From: Trichoplusia ni
Lineage: Eukaryota > Arthropoda > Insecta > Lepidoptera > Noctuidae
Reading direction: 5' to 3'
DNA: 64,000 nucleotides
NCBI RefSeq assembly: GCF_003590095.1
Contig: NC_039478.1
Location: 20,894,001-20,958,000 of the forward strand
Shown one piece after another: positions 26,901 through 38,700 of the stretch (the first letter of the stretch is position 1; every line of letters begins with the position of its first letter). The position numbers and the translations under genes were made by a program. Below the pieces are notes generated by a model. It did not search any database and was not told where the DNA came from. It saw only the letters and a program-made list of their open reading frames with translations.

Positions 26901-29766
26901 GGGGATGGCCTTTGCCCAGCGGTGGGACAAAAAAAATATTTAAATGGTTCAACTCGCGACCTCGCAGCGTCAGCGCATGATTAAGGGCTCCGGTTGGGTC
27001 CGACGATACCGATAAATTAGCGTAAGTAAACCGTTGCAACACTGAATTGTTGATTTTTGAAATTTTCTTTTTTATTTGAACGTCGCTGCAACTTTTGGAT
27101 AATAGTCTCATCTGACTCAAAAAATTTGGTAGCAATGGTCCGTTAAATAAATTAGCGAAACGAACTCAGATTTATAAAAATAGTTTTTACAAGACAGTAA
27201 AAACTAGTTCTAAAAATGCATTCTTGGAAAGGAACTTCACTGACTAAACCTGAACGCTTTGCAATGTCTCCCGCAGGTTAATGATGACGATGGTGATGAT
27301 GTATTATTATCTTACCTTATAAAAGGGCTTCGATCCTTACAATAGTTGAGGTAGGTTTCATCTCGGTACATGTATCGGAGGTCGTTTTTGCAGCCTACTA
27401 ATAAAATCGGTGTGTTAGGGCAGAAACGTCTGAAACAAAGAAATAACCTTTTAACTAAGTTTCAATACAAGAAAGAAGTAGTTATATGTAAAAACAGGTT
27501 CACATATTTGGCACTAAGAAATTTAATTCTCATGTTTAAGTCACACGCTTGAGACACCCAGACTCAGGACAAGCATTCATGGGTCACACAAACGCTTGTT
27601 CTACGCGAGGGTTGAACACGCGACAGATCGCGCCTAGTCCTGTCGCGCATAATCTATACTTATACCGCTCGGATATCCGTACAGTCTAATCAACTGCAAT
27701 GTAGTGTAATTATCAACTTTTGAGACTTGCCTGATTTCAGGATACCACATAGCACCACAATTCCTTAGCGAAATAGGGTTGGTTATTGAAAAACATAGAA
27801 GAACTACATCGGACCTGGAAAGAGAAAAATTAGTCTACGTTGATTTATTACATTATTGATGTCTCTCCTACATATTAAAAGTAATACTGAACGTCGTGCA
27901 CTCTAGGTTCGGCATAGTAACCAATACCACTCGGCTATCCATGCAGTGGAATCTTACCGTCCATAAGCAAATCTCCTGTCCTTCTCATGATCTCCAAACG
28001 TGTCCCACAGGCGAAGTGAGACGTTCACACCGTCTACAACTTCCCAAGATCTTTCTAGAACCTGGTGACAAAAATACAACTTATAATATTGTTTTAACAA
28101 CACAAACATACAACCAAGTTCACATAAAAAATCTATTTAGTCAAACTTGATGACATTTTTATGGGAATAAATGCCCGCTACGTATATCAAGCTAGATCAA
28201 AAAATAATCGTTTCATCCAGACCTAACTTCTAAGGCAACAAACTCCCCTTTTTCATGTCGGTGAAAAGAAAAAGAAAATAGAAATAGAGACTGATGGTAT
28301 AGACGTTGGACTACGGAGTTAAGCGTTCGAAATCCGGCACTGATGTCCTTCCAAATTTATGTGCGTAACAAAAAATATTTGTTGTCTATAACCAAAACCA
28401 TCTCATTTTTATTTCCAGGGTTTGCTCATCTACATTGCAAGGCCTACAGATGGTATATAAACTATAACACGATGCTCATCGTGTTATAGTCCTCAACCAT
28501 ACGACAAGAAGAATTGCATCATGCCCTATAAAAACTTTTAGCTTCTTATACAAAGTACCTTGTTACCTTTAAAGTACAGTTCAATAAAAAAAGGCCTATA
28601 AATGCTACATAACTGTTCCAAGTCATTATTATTCATATTTCATTATCTAACTTGTTGCTAAGCATAAACACGATGTTACTGCTGAGTTTACAACTGCTTT
28701 ATATCCTCGTTTTATGCACTGTGCATAATTAATGTCTAGTAACAGTCATTAATATTCATCTATCTTCTATGGTGAAGGGTCTTTATACACGAGGTGATAC
28801 AAGTTTTCGGTATTTGAAGATTTTAGTCTTTAAAGTAACAACTCATATAATTGTTTTCCTGCTTTGCTGTGGGATTGGAGACTAAAGTTTCTGTTAAATG
28901 AGACTAGGTTTTCTCGTCGTACAAAGGACCTAAGCTTCGTGCATTTAAAAATGTAAGAAAAATAAATTACTTTAACTTATTATCTATACTTCTATACTAA
29001 TATATAAAGCTGAAGTGTTTGTTTGTTTGTTTGAACGCGCTAGTCTCAGGAACTACTGGTCCAAATTGAAAAATTATTTTTGTGTTGAATAGACTATTAA
29101 TCGAGGAAGGCTTTAGGCTATAAACCATCACGCTGCGACTAATAGGAGCGAAGATACAAAGGAAAATGTGAAAAAAATAGGGCAGGTATAAATCATAACT
29201 TATATCTTCTACCCACGGGGACGAAGTCGCCGGCAACAGCTAGTTCTAGATAAAATATACTATTTTTAACACATCCATTCATCATCAGATTTGTCTAAAT
29301 TTAAGTTATTAAATTACAACGTTCAGTTTTTCGCAAACCGAGGCTTCCCTGGGAGCATGATTGTCATTTAGGTGGGATTTTCCCACTACTGGGGCTTATG
29401 GCAATAAATATGTATAAATCTCTCGCGGATCACACAAATTCTTTTCGCGGGGATTGAACGCGTGACACGTCACTTTCACTGGATTTAGCGGTTGTCCTCA
29501 ACCACGCACCTACCCGAGAAAAGTGTTTTACCCCAAGATAATAATTTCGTTGAATCCCTTCTTTGAATTACTAGCTCAAAACTCACATCTTTATATATCC
29601 GGTACTGGTCGATAGCCCACACAGTAGGCACGTGCGTGGTCATCAGCTGAGACAGCGACACGTGCTTGTTGCATGCGCGGGCGCATATCAGCCGGGTCTT
29701 GCCGACCGCCGTGTCGCCGACCACCACGCATTTTACCAGCTCCTGATGGGGCTGCTCGTTGTCCAT
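17958..29766 (-). CDS. RhoBTB: RhoBTB, atypical Rho GTPase with two BTB domains
   Basis: RhoBTB proteins are atypical Rho-family members that act as adaptors for cullin-3 ubiquitin ligase. Seventeen coding exons on the minus strand: 29766-29587, 28061-27958, 27814-27731, 27429-27316, 26766-26559, 26445-26353, 26085-25930, 25413-25328, 25158-25032, 24673-24536, 22272-22159, 21474-21304, 20797-20610, 20076-20016, 19549-19416, 18601-18480 and 18043-17958 (TGA). They total 2166 nt, 721 residues (human RHOBTB1/2: 696/727). Order: GTPase domain 1-220 (P loop GDTAVGKT at 17-24; WDTFGDH at 79-85; KND at 137-139 replacing the usual TKLD); proline-containing linker; BTB1 from about 262, interrupted by an insertion as in orthologues; BTB2 from about 469 (FADVTFDLDDGIHLAHRALL); then the C-terminal region with WPPVWY. 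The third intron has a GC donor. An acceptor 3 bp before the ATG shows that a 5' UTR exon lies upstream. Several repeats sit in its introns. Confidence 0.95.
20150..20312 (-). repeat. tRNA-derived SINE (family A) in a RhoBTB intron
   Basis: It shows the family order tail to head on the plus strand: 'gaaacattcaagtcacaa', 'gatcacaaaaatgttagtcc', the inverted B box 'gatcgaactcgcggcaag' and the inverted A box 'caaccattcggctatccg'. Confidence 0.8.
20438..20560. mobile_element. Short element with inverted ends (family E)
   Basis: One end reads 'gtaacgatttactcacg' and the other 'agtaaaccgttacatcac', an inverted pair. The core 'cccgactagtttcgaaccca' with 'ccggagtcctta' recurs at 26950-27045 (reverse), 46495-46575, 51318-51400 and 57573-57680. 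It looks like a MITE family. Confidence 0.6.
22770..22950 (+). repeat. Dispersed repeat (family F) in a RhoBTB intron
   Basis: It contains 'gtgatcaacgctcaaacctt' and 'gcccagcaatgggcc'. The same pair of blocks is at 51990-52075, and shorter pieces are at 26880-26930 and 35395-35430. It is typical of LINE 3' tails in Lepidoptera. Confidence 0.6.
24700..24926 (+). mobile_element. Lep1-like non-autonomous Helitron
   Basis: It starts 'tctatactaatatataaagc', continues 'gtttgtttgaacgcgctaat' and 'aactactggtccaaattgaa', and ends 'cgggaaacagctagt'. It is nearly collinear with 28991-29244 and, in reverse, with 37947-38161. There is no terminal inverted repeat, as expected for Helitrons. Confidence 0.75.
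25480..25870 (+). repeat. GC-rich retroelement remnant in a RhoBTB intron
   Basis: A GC-rich block with phrases such as 'acccacgctgagggcacggc' and 'actcccaccaattgaaactt' contrasts with the AT-rich intron around it. The style fits fragments of lepidopteran non-LTR elements. The open frame at 25471-25692 has no recognisable catalytic motif. Confidence 0.4.
26835..27045 (-). mobile_element. Family E element carrying a nested family F tail
   Basis: The ends 'aaatgatgca' (26846) and 'gtaagtaaaccgttgcaac' (27022) and the core 'ggctccggttgggtccgac' belong to family E in reverse. Between them lies 'ggcctttgcccagcggtggg', the family F tail. This indicates an insertion into an insertion. Confidence 0.5.
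27535..27690 (-). repeat. tRNA-derived SINE (family A) in a RhoBTB intron
   Basis: Blocks in family order on the plus strand: 'gagacacccagactcagg', 'gggtcacacaaacgcttgtt', an inverted B-box region 'gggttgaacacgcgacag', then 'cgctcggatatccgtaca'. Confidence 0.8.
28991..29244 (+). mobile_element. Lep1-like non-autonomous Helitron
   Basis: It starts 'tctatactaatatataaagc' and ends 'ccggcaacagctagt'. It is the most complete of the three copies here and lies in the first coding intron of RhoBTB. Confidence 0.8.
29395..29520 (-). repeat. tRNA-derived SINE fragment (family A)
   Basis: It has 'cggatcacacaaattctttt', an inverted B box in 'gggattgaacgcgtgacacg' and 'cctcaaccacgcacctaccc'. It ends 67 bp from the first coding exon of RhoBTB. 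Confidence 0.7.
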
Positions 29767-32700
29767 AACCTGGTAATAAAAGATTTATTTTAGTTTATTG
29801 TATCAATCATATTGGGTCCAAGTGCGGAAAAAGGAGCACATCACCAAAATGGTATCACCAGTTTATCAATCATGCTGTTTAATATAATTTCCTGTAAGAC
29901 TTTTTTCAACAGAACTTTCTGCGAAGTTTGACTAAGAAATTGGTATGTGTAGGAATTTGTGGATACCCTCTATATTTGTCAGCCAACATATTTCTGACTG
30001 TAACAACCATCATGAATGGTGATAGCTAGACTAGACAGGTAAAGATTTCACACATGGTATACTTCAGTTGTAGCAAAAAAAACAAATACGGTCTAAAATA
30101 AACACTTGATTACACTAATCTTCATCATTTCTCTACAGATTTGGTTAGGAACTCAAAAAAGGAAACTCCTACAAAGTACGATGGAAAGTAAGATGCAAAA
30201 AGCAATGGGTTTAGTTTCCATTGCCAACCCATTAAAGGTTTAAAAAAAGTTGAATTCAACCACCACATTCTGTGATCCTTTGCAAAATCCTGGATTTATA
30301 ACAGACCTCAGCCGAACTAAACGGAAGGTTGATGGTTCAGATAGCAAGAATCCAACTTAATAACTACTTCTTCTCTATGTGATAGATGATAAAAGCTATT
30401 AGGAAATCCCAATTCATTACTACATTGAACCTTTGAAGCAAGAAGAACACAGAACATGATGCAAAATAAAAAATATCCTCGTTGAGTTTAATTAAGCAGA
30501 AGAAAAAAGTGGCTTGTTTTAATAAACAGATGTGATGTCGCAGAATTCTCATTCTTGTCAGTTTCAAAAGTAAAATACTTTAATCCGAATAAAACTCAAA
30601 ACCAAATTGAGATTGAACCTGTATCTTATAGGCTAAAAAAAACGAATAGAAAAGGAGAATTAGTCACTCAAAATTTTTGAATTATTTGTGGAAATTTCGA
30701 CAGCCTAGCGATAACAATTACCAGTGCTACAGCCAGGTATCTAAAGAAAAACAACACAAACAAAAGAACAGACCATGTAGAACACGGAGAGTTCGAAATA
30801 CAAGATTAAGATAGAGATAATTTATTTCGTAAAACAAACAGAACAGTACATGGTACAATACAGTTCTATTTAACAGTAAAAAGATAATTAAATGACAATT
30901 ATAAATAAAAAAATGCACCATTTGACTGAATTTTGGTTCCAATACACTAACAATTTGAATAAGGCAGTAAGTAAATATATTTATTAAAATTAATAAGCTA
31001 GGAGAACAATTTGATAATGATGTAAATAAGATTAATTTAAAGTTTGGATTAAAACTTTCTACAATTCACTGGAAACCAATAGATTTATGGTAAAATATAA
31101 TGGTTGAAACAAATATTATTGTTTCATATACCAACCTACAGTCATCATGTTCGATTTGAAAAAGAAATGAAGACTGATATGCTCCTTAATTGATCCCATT
31201 TTTGATGCAATATCATAAAGAGCAAAGAAAAATATTTAATTGGTGTTAAATTAAATTATTCAATTATAGTCATCAACTGAGAACAAAAGTTTGAATTCAA
31301 ATATTACAAAGACAATATTTAACTGTCTAGTAAACTCCGTAACTACTTTAGTTTACTAAAACAAAATTAACTTTAAAATGCTAAGCAAAACATAGCATTC
31401 AACCAATTTAAAATTCGAAATAAACTTATGTCAAACTAATTTGACAATTAATTGACAGATTTTTATTACAGATTTAATCGCGTTCATTGACTAATAGAAA
31501 TTAACAGTACATAATTAATCCTCTTTTCTCTGCTTATTAATGAAATTAAATTTTGTGCTAATGAAAATTGTAAAATCTTCAAAAACTTCCTCGACGCTTT
31601 ATGACTATGCAGATTTATTTTATGAGCTGTTCATTGTATAACGAAAGAAAGGACTCAAAATGTCGCTAACCGATAATGTAAAAAATATTTGGTCACAAAA
31701 TTCCATATAAAATTGAAAAACAATCTTTAGTACATTCATAAAAACGACAGAATGATACAGCAAGACTGTAATTTACTTACGTTTTCTTCAATAAACTCTT
31801 AATTGATTCATGCACTCGAAAACCTTTGATAACCACTCAAATTATTTAAACTTCATCACTCACTTACACATTCTAATAAACACTATAACTCAAGAAAATC
31901 TGCATTATGCCTTTCAATTATTATTGCAAAAAAGATTATCTTTTCACGATATTTGAGGCAATGGAGTGAAGTTGATTTTGTAGCATTGCAGTGATCTGCG
32001 CATGTTGGACGTCTTGCGCAGAACTGTAAGAACGCGTACAGGGCAAGTTCATTTTAATTTTGTTATTGACAATTTTAAGTCAACGAACCTCGTCACTTTT
32101 GTTGAACTTTTGTATATCATGCAATCGGCATTATGTACAATAATACAATTGCCGTTAACAATGAGATACAAGTCTATTGTAAATAAATACTTCCTTTTTA
32201 CTACTTACGGCTGCGTTCACGTAAAAGTTCAGCGTCTAGACATCTAGCATTTATTTCTTTTCTATTCATGGTTGATTTCATTATAAATATAGAAATTTTA
32301 AATGTTGGATAGCAAATTGCGTTAAGCTTAACGCTATTTTTGAAAATCTCTATGTCGCTAACGCCTGTCATTTTTTGATAGCAAACCCCTTATCATCGGC
32401 AATATAAAACATTTGGCAGTCCTCTTTTTTATTAAAATTCATACATTACTAAATGAAATGATAAGATGAGACGAGAAGAAATGTATCGCATATTGTTAGC
32501 ACTTATTTACTTTAGTGATAATAAATACTTTATGTGGAAACCTTTTTTGACAACACGATTTTTCTTATAGACTGGCCAAAAGAATAAAACCATCTGTCTA
32601 TTGAGTAGAGGACGTGATGGTTTTGTATATTCGCAAAAATGTGTTTCGTCTACACAAAGACGAGAATTTTAGCAATAAAAGCTAAATAAAAGCCATAACA
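29767..32700. promoter_or_regulatory. Shared 5' region of RhoBTB (-) and the DCST gene (+)
   Basis: On the minus strand a splice acceptor ends at 29770, so the nearby part is a RhoBTB 5' UTR intron. A good donor (GTAAGT, minus strand, 31780-31775) marks a likely untranslated first exon ending at 31781, which would give an intron of about 2 kb. A GC-bearing palindrome CTGCGCA...TGCGCAG spans 31994-32019 and could mark the RhoBTB core promoter. No coding exon was found here. Confidence 0.45.
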
Positions 32701-35700
32701 ATGGCTTTTTTCGCCCTTCTATGGAAGGCGCGAACTATAGAAAAATACCGAATCAATTATGAAAAAGAGAAGATCAATTCGATTGCTATGGGTAACACGC
32801 AAATGGAACAAACTTTAACCCAGAGATGGCGTCACTATCGCACTGATACGCAGAAAAAGATATCAAGAACTTTTAGGAGATGGTACCCAGAAGGCAGTGG
32901 GGTTTCGAATTTCTTTTACTATCTGACAACCGACCAGACGTTTCCTAACTTTCTTTTTAAAAGTGTGATGGGATTTGTCGGCGGCATAATACTGACGTAT
33001 CTTTGCTTCATGTTTTTTGTGTTCCAGCTTTCTATATCTTTGATACATGCTACCATAATGAGCTCTATAATAGGAGTGCTCCTGACGTTGGGCCTCGCTT
33101 TCAGCTATAGAATCAGGTAACGGGATAGTATCTAAGTATAAGTAATATTTCTTATCTATCCTCATAAACATACTTATTAGAAACGACGATCCTGGAAAAT
33201 AAATATGCCTGTTGCCAAGAAAAGAAATATCGATTTGGTACCACCACCTGTTAAGTTACACAAACTCCTGAACAAAAACATGACAGTTGTGTAAGAAACA
33301 GATTTGTAAATCAAATCTTTTATTTGCGAATATTGGCATACAATATAATGGTTGCAGATAATTATATCTATTATTCCCCAACGTACTCAATACTCAATTA
33401 TTTATTGCGTTCCATAATGTACATCAAGGTCTTAAAATTTAATAATACAGAACCATTATGGACCCTGTCGGGCACAGCAATATCTTCGGAGAGAGAAAGC
33501 AGTAACAAATTATATACATACATGGTACATATACCTATCTAAAAGTTTATTTTATCTTTTTATGTATTACATTACTATTTTGCCTTTACACAGCCCAAAA
33601 GTATACCAGAAGACTTAGCTTCATTCAAAAAGTATGTTGGGATCAAACATGCCCTTCGGTTTGATTTTATGACAGATGATAACATAATTTTCAACAGGTG
33701 CCTAGTCTTTCTCCTGATGCCTCAGTTCTTCTCCCGCGTCGGGAGGTACACGTTGACCTGCTATGCCCTGGTGCTGATCCTGACTGGACCAGCTACCAAC
33801 ACGCTGAAGAACTCCGAAGTGCTGTCCGAGTCCATGGCTTGTAGTCAGGTGAGTAAGAAATTTCGCCTTTAGGTGACTTGCTATCATTGGCATTGAGAAG
33901 CAGAATTAGTTTCCTGTTATTTATTTGGAAAACGACTTCGCAGTAAGCATTTTAATCCTTGTGTCGTGAGGGGTTTCGCAAACATTCAAATGACGTAGGT
34001 ACGATACCCAGACTCTGAACAAGCGTTCGTGGATCGCACAAATGCTTGTCCAAGGCTGGGACTCGTAACACGTCGCGCAATGTGTTTCGAACGGCACACT
34101 ATCTATGAAGTTCTATCTAAGATGACCTATACGAATTTTGATCAATAAATCAATTCTAAATAAAGATTAAAAAATAATGTATCTAAAAATATCGAGTCTA
34201 TTTGATTTGGCCTTACTCAAACATACTTCATAGTATTTTTTTACTTTTAAGTAAGCCGCTATATGCAATCAAACACTCTGAAGCTTGTAAATCTTTTGAA
34301 CCGTAACACGCCAAGTCTTGGTACTTGTAATACCGAGTGACCTCTTTGCTCATGACCCGTGAGGACTCAAGCAACTCAAGATTTCCCGCACTCGAATGCT
34401 TGCTAATTATGCCACTACAGGCCTTGTACTTACTGCAAAATAAATGAGGATGAAAAAAAACGGTGAAATATACTGAGGGCTCTATTGATTCTATACTATT
34501 CGTACTGGCTTTCCCAGGGGAACTTGATACAAGTTGAAATATAGCAAGAAAAAATATTACCCTCCTTCAGATAAATTCGGGAAAAATGCGAGGTTACAAA
34601 ACTCAGGCTCTATTAGATAATCTTCTAATATATAAAATTCCCGTGTCACGATGTTAGTTACCGTACTCCTCCGAAACGGCTTTACCGATTTTTATCAAAT
34701 TTTGCATGCGTATTCAGTAGGTCTGAGAATTGGCTACTATCTATTTTTCATACCCCTAAGTGGTAAGGGTTGTCCTCTCTTAATATTTTGTCTCCACTGT
34801 GATCATCGACTGTGAGGCGGTACGTAGTTCGCCGGGACAACTAGCCTGTTTACAAAAATCTTACCTAATGCAACCTCCAGTGGGTTTTATTTTATTTTAT
34901 TGCCTTTTAACCTGAACTCTTGCAACATTATTTTTTCTATTTCATAAAAAAAAGTAACTTAAGCGATATAGCTGAAGAGTGGCAAGAAAACATGACGTAA
35001 TATCTGCATGCACCATTAAAAATTATTACCTTATAAAATTCTTTTAAATGCGAGTCGTCAAGCGATTTGCATATTGCTAATAGCAAGACTGTCGTAAAGC
35101 AGAGGGCAGGGATTGGACCCGGAGAGCTGAATGTTGAGCTCAGGGGCTGGCCATGGGAGGGGCCTATGTCTAGCATTGGACTGGCAAGTGCTGGTAATGT
35201 TAATGAGGATGATGACGAATCAATAGCAGCCGGCATAATATATTTAACTCTGTTGCCAGAGGGTTACAAAGAGAGGCCTCTCGTCACCCCCTCTAGTGCT
35301 GGTGGTGCACTCTCTCTGCCATAGTTATGACACATCATATGACTAAGATTGGTCGATGACATAGGCTGGCACAGGACCGTAGAAATTGGCTCGAGAAAGG
35401 GGAGGCCTAAGCCCAGCAATGGGAAGACAAAGGCTGTGGATGATGACGATGATACATAATATGACAAAGCTGACACTAGGATTTCAATTTCAACTATTTA
35501 GGCAAATACGAAGTTAAGTAATGGAGAAGTAAAGCTTTGATTTTGGCCGGTAATAAGAGGGCTTTTACCATCTAACACCAGGTACTTACCATCTAACACC
35601 AAGTGCTTACCGTCCAACACCAAGTACTTACCATCTAACACCAAGTACTTACCATCCAACTCCAAGTACTTAACATCCAACCCCAAGTACTTACCATCCA

Positions 35701-38700
35701 ACACCAAGTACTTACCATCCAACTCCAAGTACTTACCATCCAACTCCAAGTACTTACCATCCAACACCAAGTATTTACCGTCCAACATCAAGTATTTACC
35801 GTCTAACACCAAGTATTTACCGTCTAACACTAACGGTTGGATGTGGTTTTGATTTTGGTTGATTGTGGTCCACCCCATTCAATTTAAATCAAATAGTTTT
35901 AAATATACTTTCATGGTATTATAATATTATGTAAAAAAAAAAATTCAAAAAAATTTCATTAAAATCTGTTCAGCCGTTTTGACGTGAAGGAGTTACAAAC
36001 ATACACACACACTCACAAACTTTCGACTTTATAATATTAGTGGGAAGTGGGATTAGTGGGATAAAGACTTTTGAACTGAAGTTTCCTAACGATATTATTC
36101 GTCACCGTTTGTGTAAATAGAATAATAAAGAAAGTTGAAGTTCAAGACATTTTTTACCCAACATTATATTTATATATTTCTCGTTTAATATTAAAACAAC
36201 ACACTACTATAAATAAACATTAAACATGCAAAATCTGGTTTAAATAAATAATTCCTCCTCAATTTCAGTCCGTTCAATTTTCGTCTAGTTGTTTATTGAA
36301 ACATCTTATAAAAGGGTAAAGTCCATCTGAAGGGAAGCTAGACTACAAAAAAATAAAAAAGTTTGAATAACTAGTAAACATCGGGGTGTTTAAACCCATT
36401 ATTCAACCTCAGTCTATAGAAAAATGCTATACAGAACGATAGGGATTATTTTTTGCTTACAAGGGGATGATTTTTTGGACGGTAAATTCTCGAAACCGGA
36501 ATATCCTTAAGTCTGCCTCGAAAGTAATTTGAATACGTTTTTTTTTAGTAGTACGTTCTAAACTAACACAATTTGAGTAAACGTCAGTCTTCAATACTTT
36601 ACGATTTGTTCCGTAAATAAATAATAATGTTAACTACATATTCTGAATATATTTTAAAAGAGTAATTTACGAAGCTGCTCGCCGATTTTCTCCTCCATAC
36701 GAATTAAATTTTTGAACAGCGCTATCAGTAACGCGTCTTTTTAAACGTGCCTTAACAGACCCACTTATAATAAAAACTTTAGATATTTGAATATTATTAA
36801 AAACATAAAGAGGCAAAATCAAAGAAATATTGGAAAATAAGCCACAGCAGGATATATTTAAGCTTGAAGCCGAAAATTCACGGCCTCGTATTTGATTACA
36901 TTCGATGAATAGAAGCCTAATACAAATTGTGCCGGCGAAATAATTCGGAAATAGGGCAGAAATATAATGATGTACTCCACTCAAGATGCTGCCCTTGAAG
37001 ACATCCTGTATACATCCAGTACTTATATAGTTTTATCGATTTATAATATTATACGAAGACCCGTTACGAAGACAGTTTATGACTATGTAGTATGGGTCCT
37101 TCACTGCAAACCAGCGACCTTGATGTGCCTCATATTGCTATATCGATTAAGCATTGGTTTAAGTAAATATAGTCTGTCTAATCGGTCGATTTTATGATTG
37201 GTTTACCTCGTTTTAGTTGTTATTATGTAGAGAGACAACTTTGATTCTATTTTTGACAGTAGATATTTCAAGGTGATTGAATGAGAGTAGTTACGCGTAG
37301 TTTTTTATTCGGTCGATCCAGTCGAAACATAAGTTGAGGATTAAAACTTTGAAAAGGTAGTTCCGCCTATACATTCATTTTTTTATAAATTAATCAGAAT
37401 GAATGCCTAATTCCAAAAAGCCTTACAATAATATTCTTATGGAGCCCATCACTTTCAGGCAGTCTTTATATATTTTAATACGCAGAAAGCGCTGCAAGTC
37501 GGACAATATTATGACCTCGACGTGACCTTGGTAGCTTAGTTGGTAAACCAACAGGCGCGTATAGCAAGGAGCCTCAGGTTCGAGTCCTGTATGGAGTGTG
37601 ATTTTTTCATTGAATTATTTTGCTTAAGGTAGATGTAAAAATATCAGTAAACATTTTAGCATTTTTCAAATTAATGTAATAATGACACACAGCCTTGACT
37701 CTTCTCGATGTATCGAGAAAACTCTTTCTCAATACATATATCTTTCCAGGAACACATTAAGCTCTCCGTCCACCAACTGAACGACTTCATAAAGAAGCCG
37801 TACAACTCCATGCGGGACTCCGTCAAGCTGATGATGGACAAGTTCAACGCCATCACGCTCAAGGTCAAGGAAATGCTCGTCAAGTTCGATAGGCTGGTGT
37901 TGAGCTTAGGTGAGAATTGAGGCATTGTTCTTGTATACCACGTAATCTAGCTGTTGCCAGCGACTTTGTCCACGTGGATAGAATTTTTCCCGTTTTTTCC
38001 ACATTTTCCATTGTATCTTCGCTCCTATTATTCGCAGCATGATGTTATATAGCCTATAGCCTTCCTTGATAAAAATGGTCTATTCAACACGTCTATTTTT
38101 CAATTCGAACCAGTAGTCGCGTTCAAACAAACAAACTCTACGGCTTTATATATTAGTATAGAGTATAGATAATGATTTAATCCTCTTATATTAAATATTA
38201 GATATTTCGTACTATAATTACTGTCATTTGTGAAGAGAAAATAAATAAATTTGTTATTATTATTATAGGCGATGCAAGTTGCAGTAATCAATGTGATAGT
38301 CAAATCAATATAATGAGAATAGACGAATATAATCCATATAACGAAAGTTTGATCATTGATCACCACGCTAACTCTTTGCAGGGGGGGCGATTTTAGATTC
38401 AAAATGTTTATATTTTAGGGTTCCTTGCGATGTATTTTCCGTCACCGTCATTTGTGTCTTTAATATAAATAAGAAGCTACAAATAATTTAAAAAAAGGCA
38501 CAAAAGGACATCGAGACTTGGATTGATTCGAGTAACTCTCGAAAGTTGGAGTACAGTAAAATTGCAAGGTCGTCTATATTGGACGCATGTCGCATGTTGG
38601 ATTGATTCATGATCAATCTTATCGCATGACTGAGGGTTTTCTCAATTACATGCAATCTCCAAAATTTGAAAGCCGTAAGTGGCAGTGAGATTTCACAAAA

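Noticed and set aside
35564..35831. CRISPR-like array
   Set aside because: The units are directly tandem with no spacers, and the genome is eukaryotic.
35498..35878. Minus-strand open frame with LDGKYLV repeats as a repetitive protein
   Set aside because: The frame is a by-product of a 21-bp minisatellite (a multiple of three) in an intron; no splice or promoter support.
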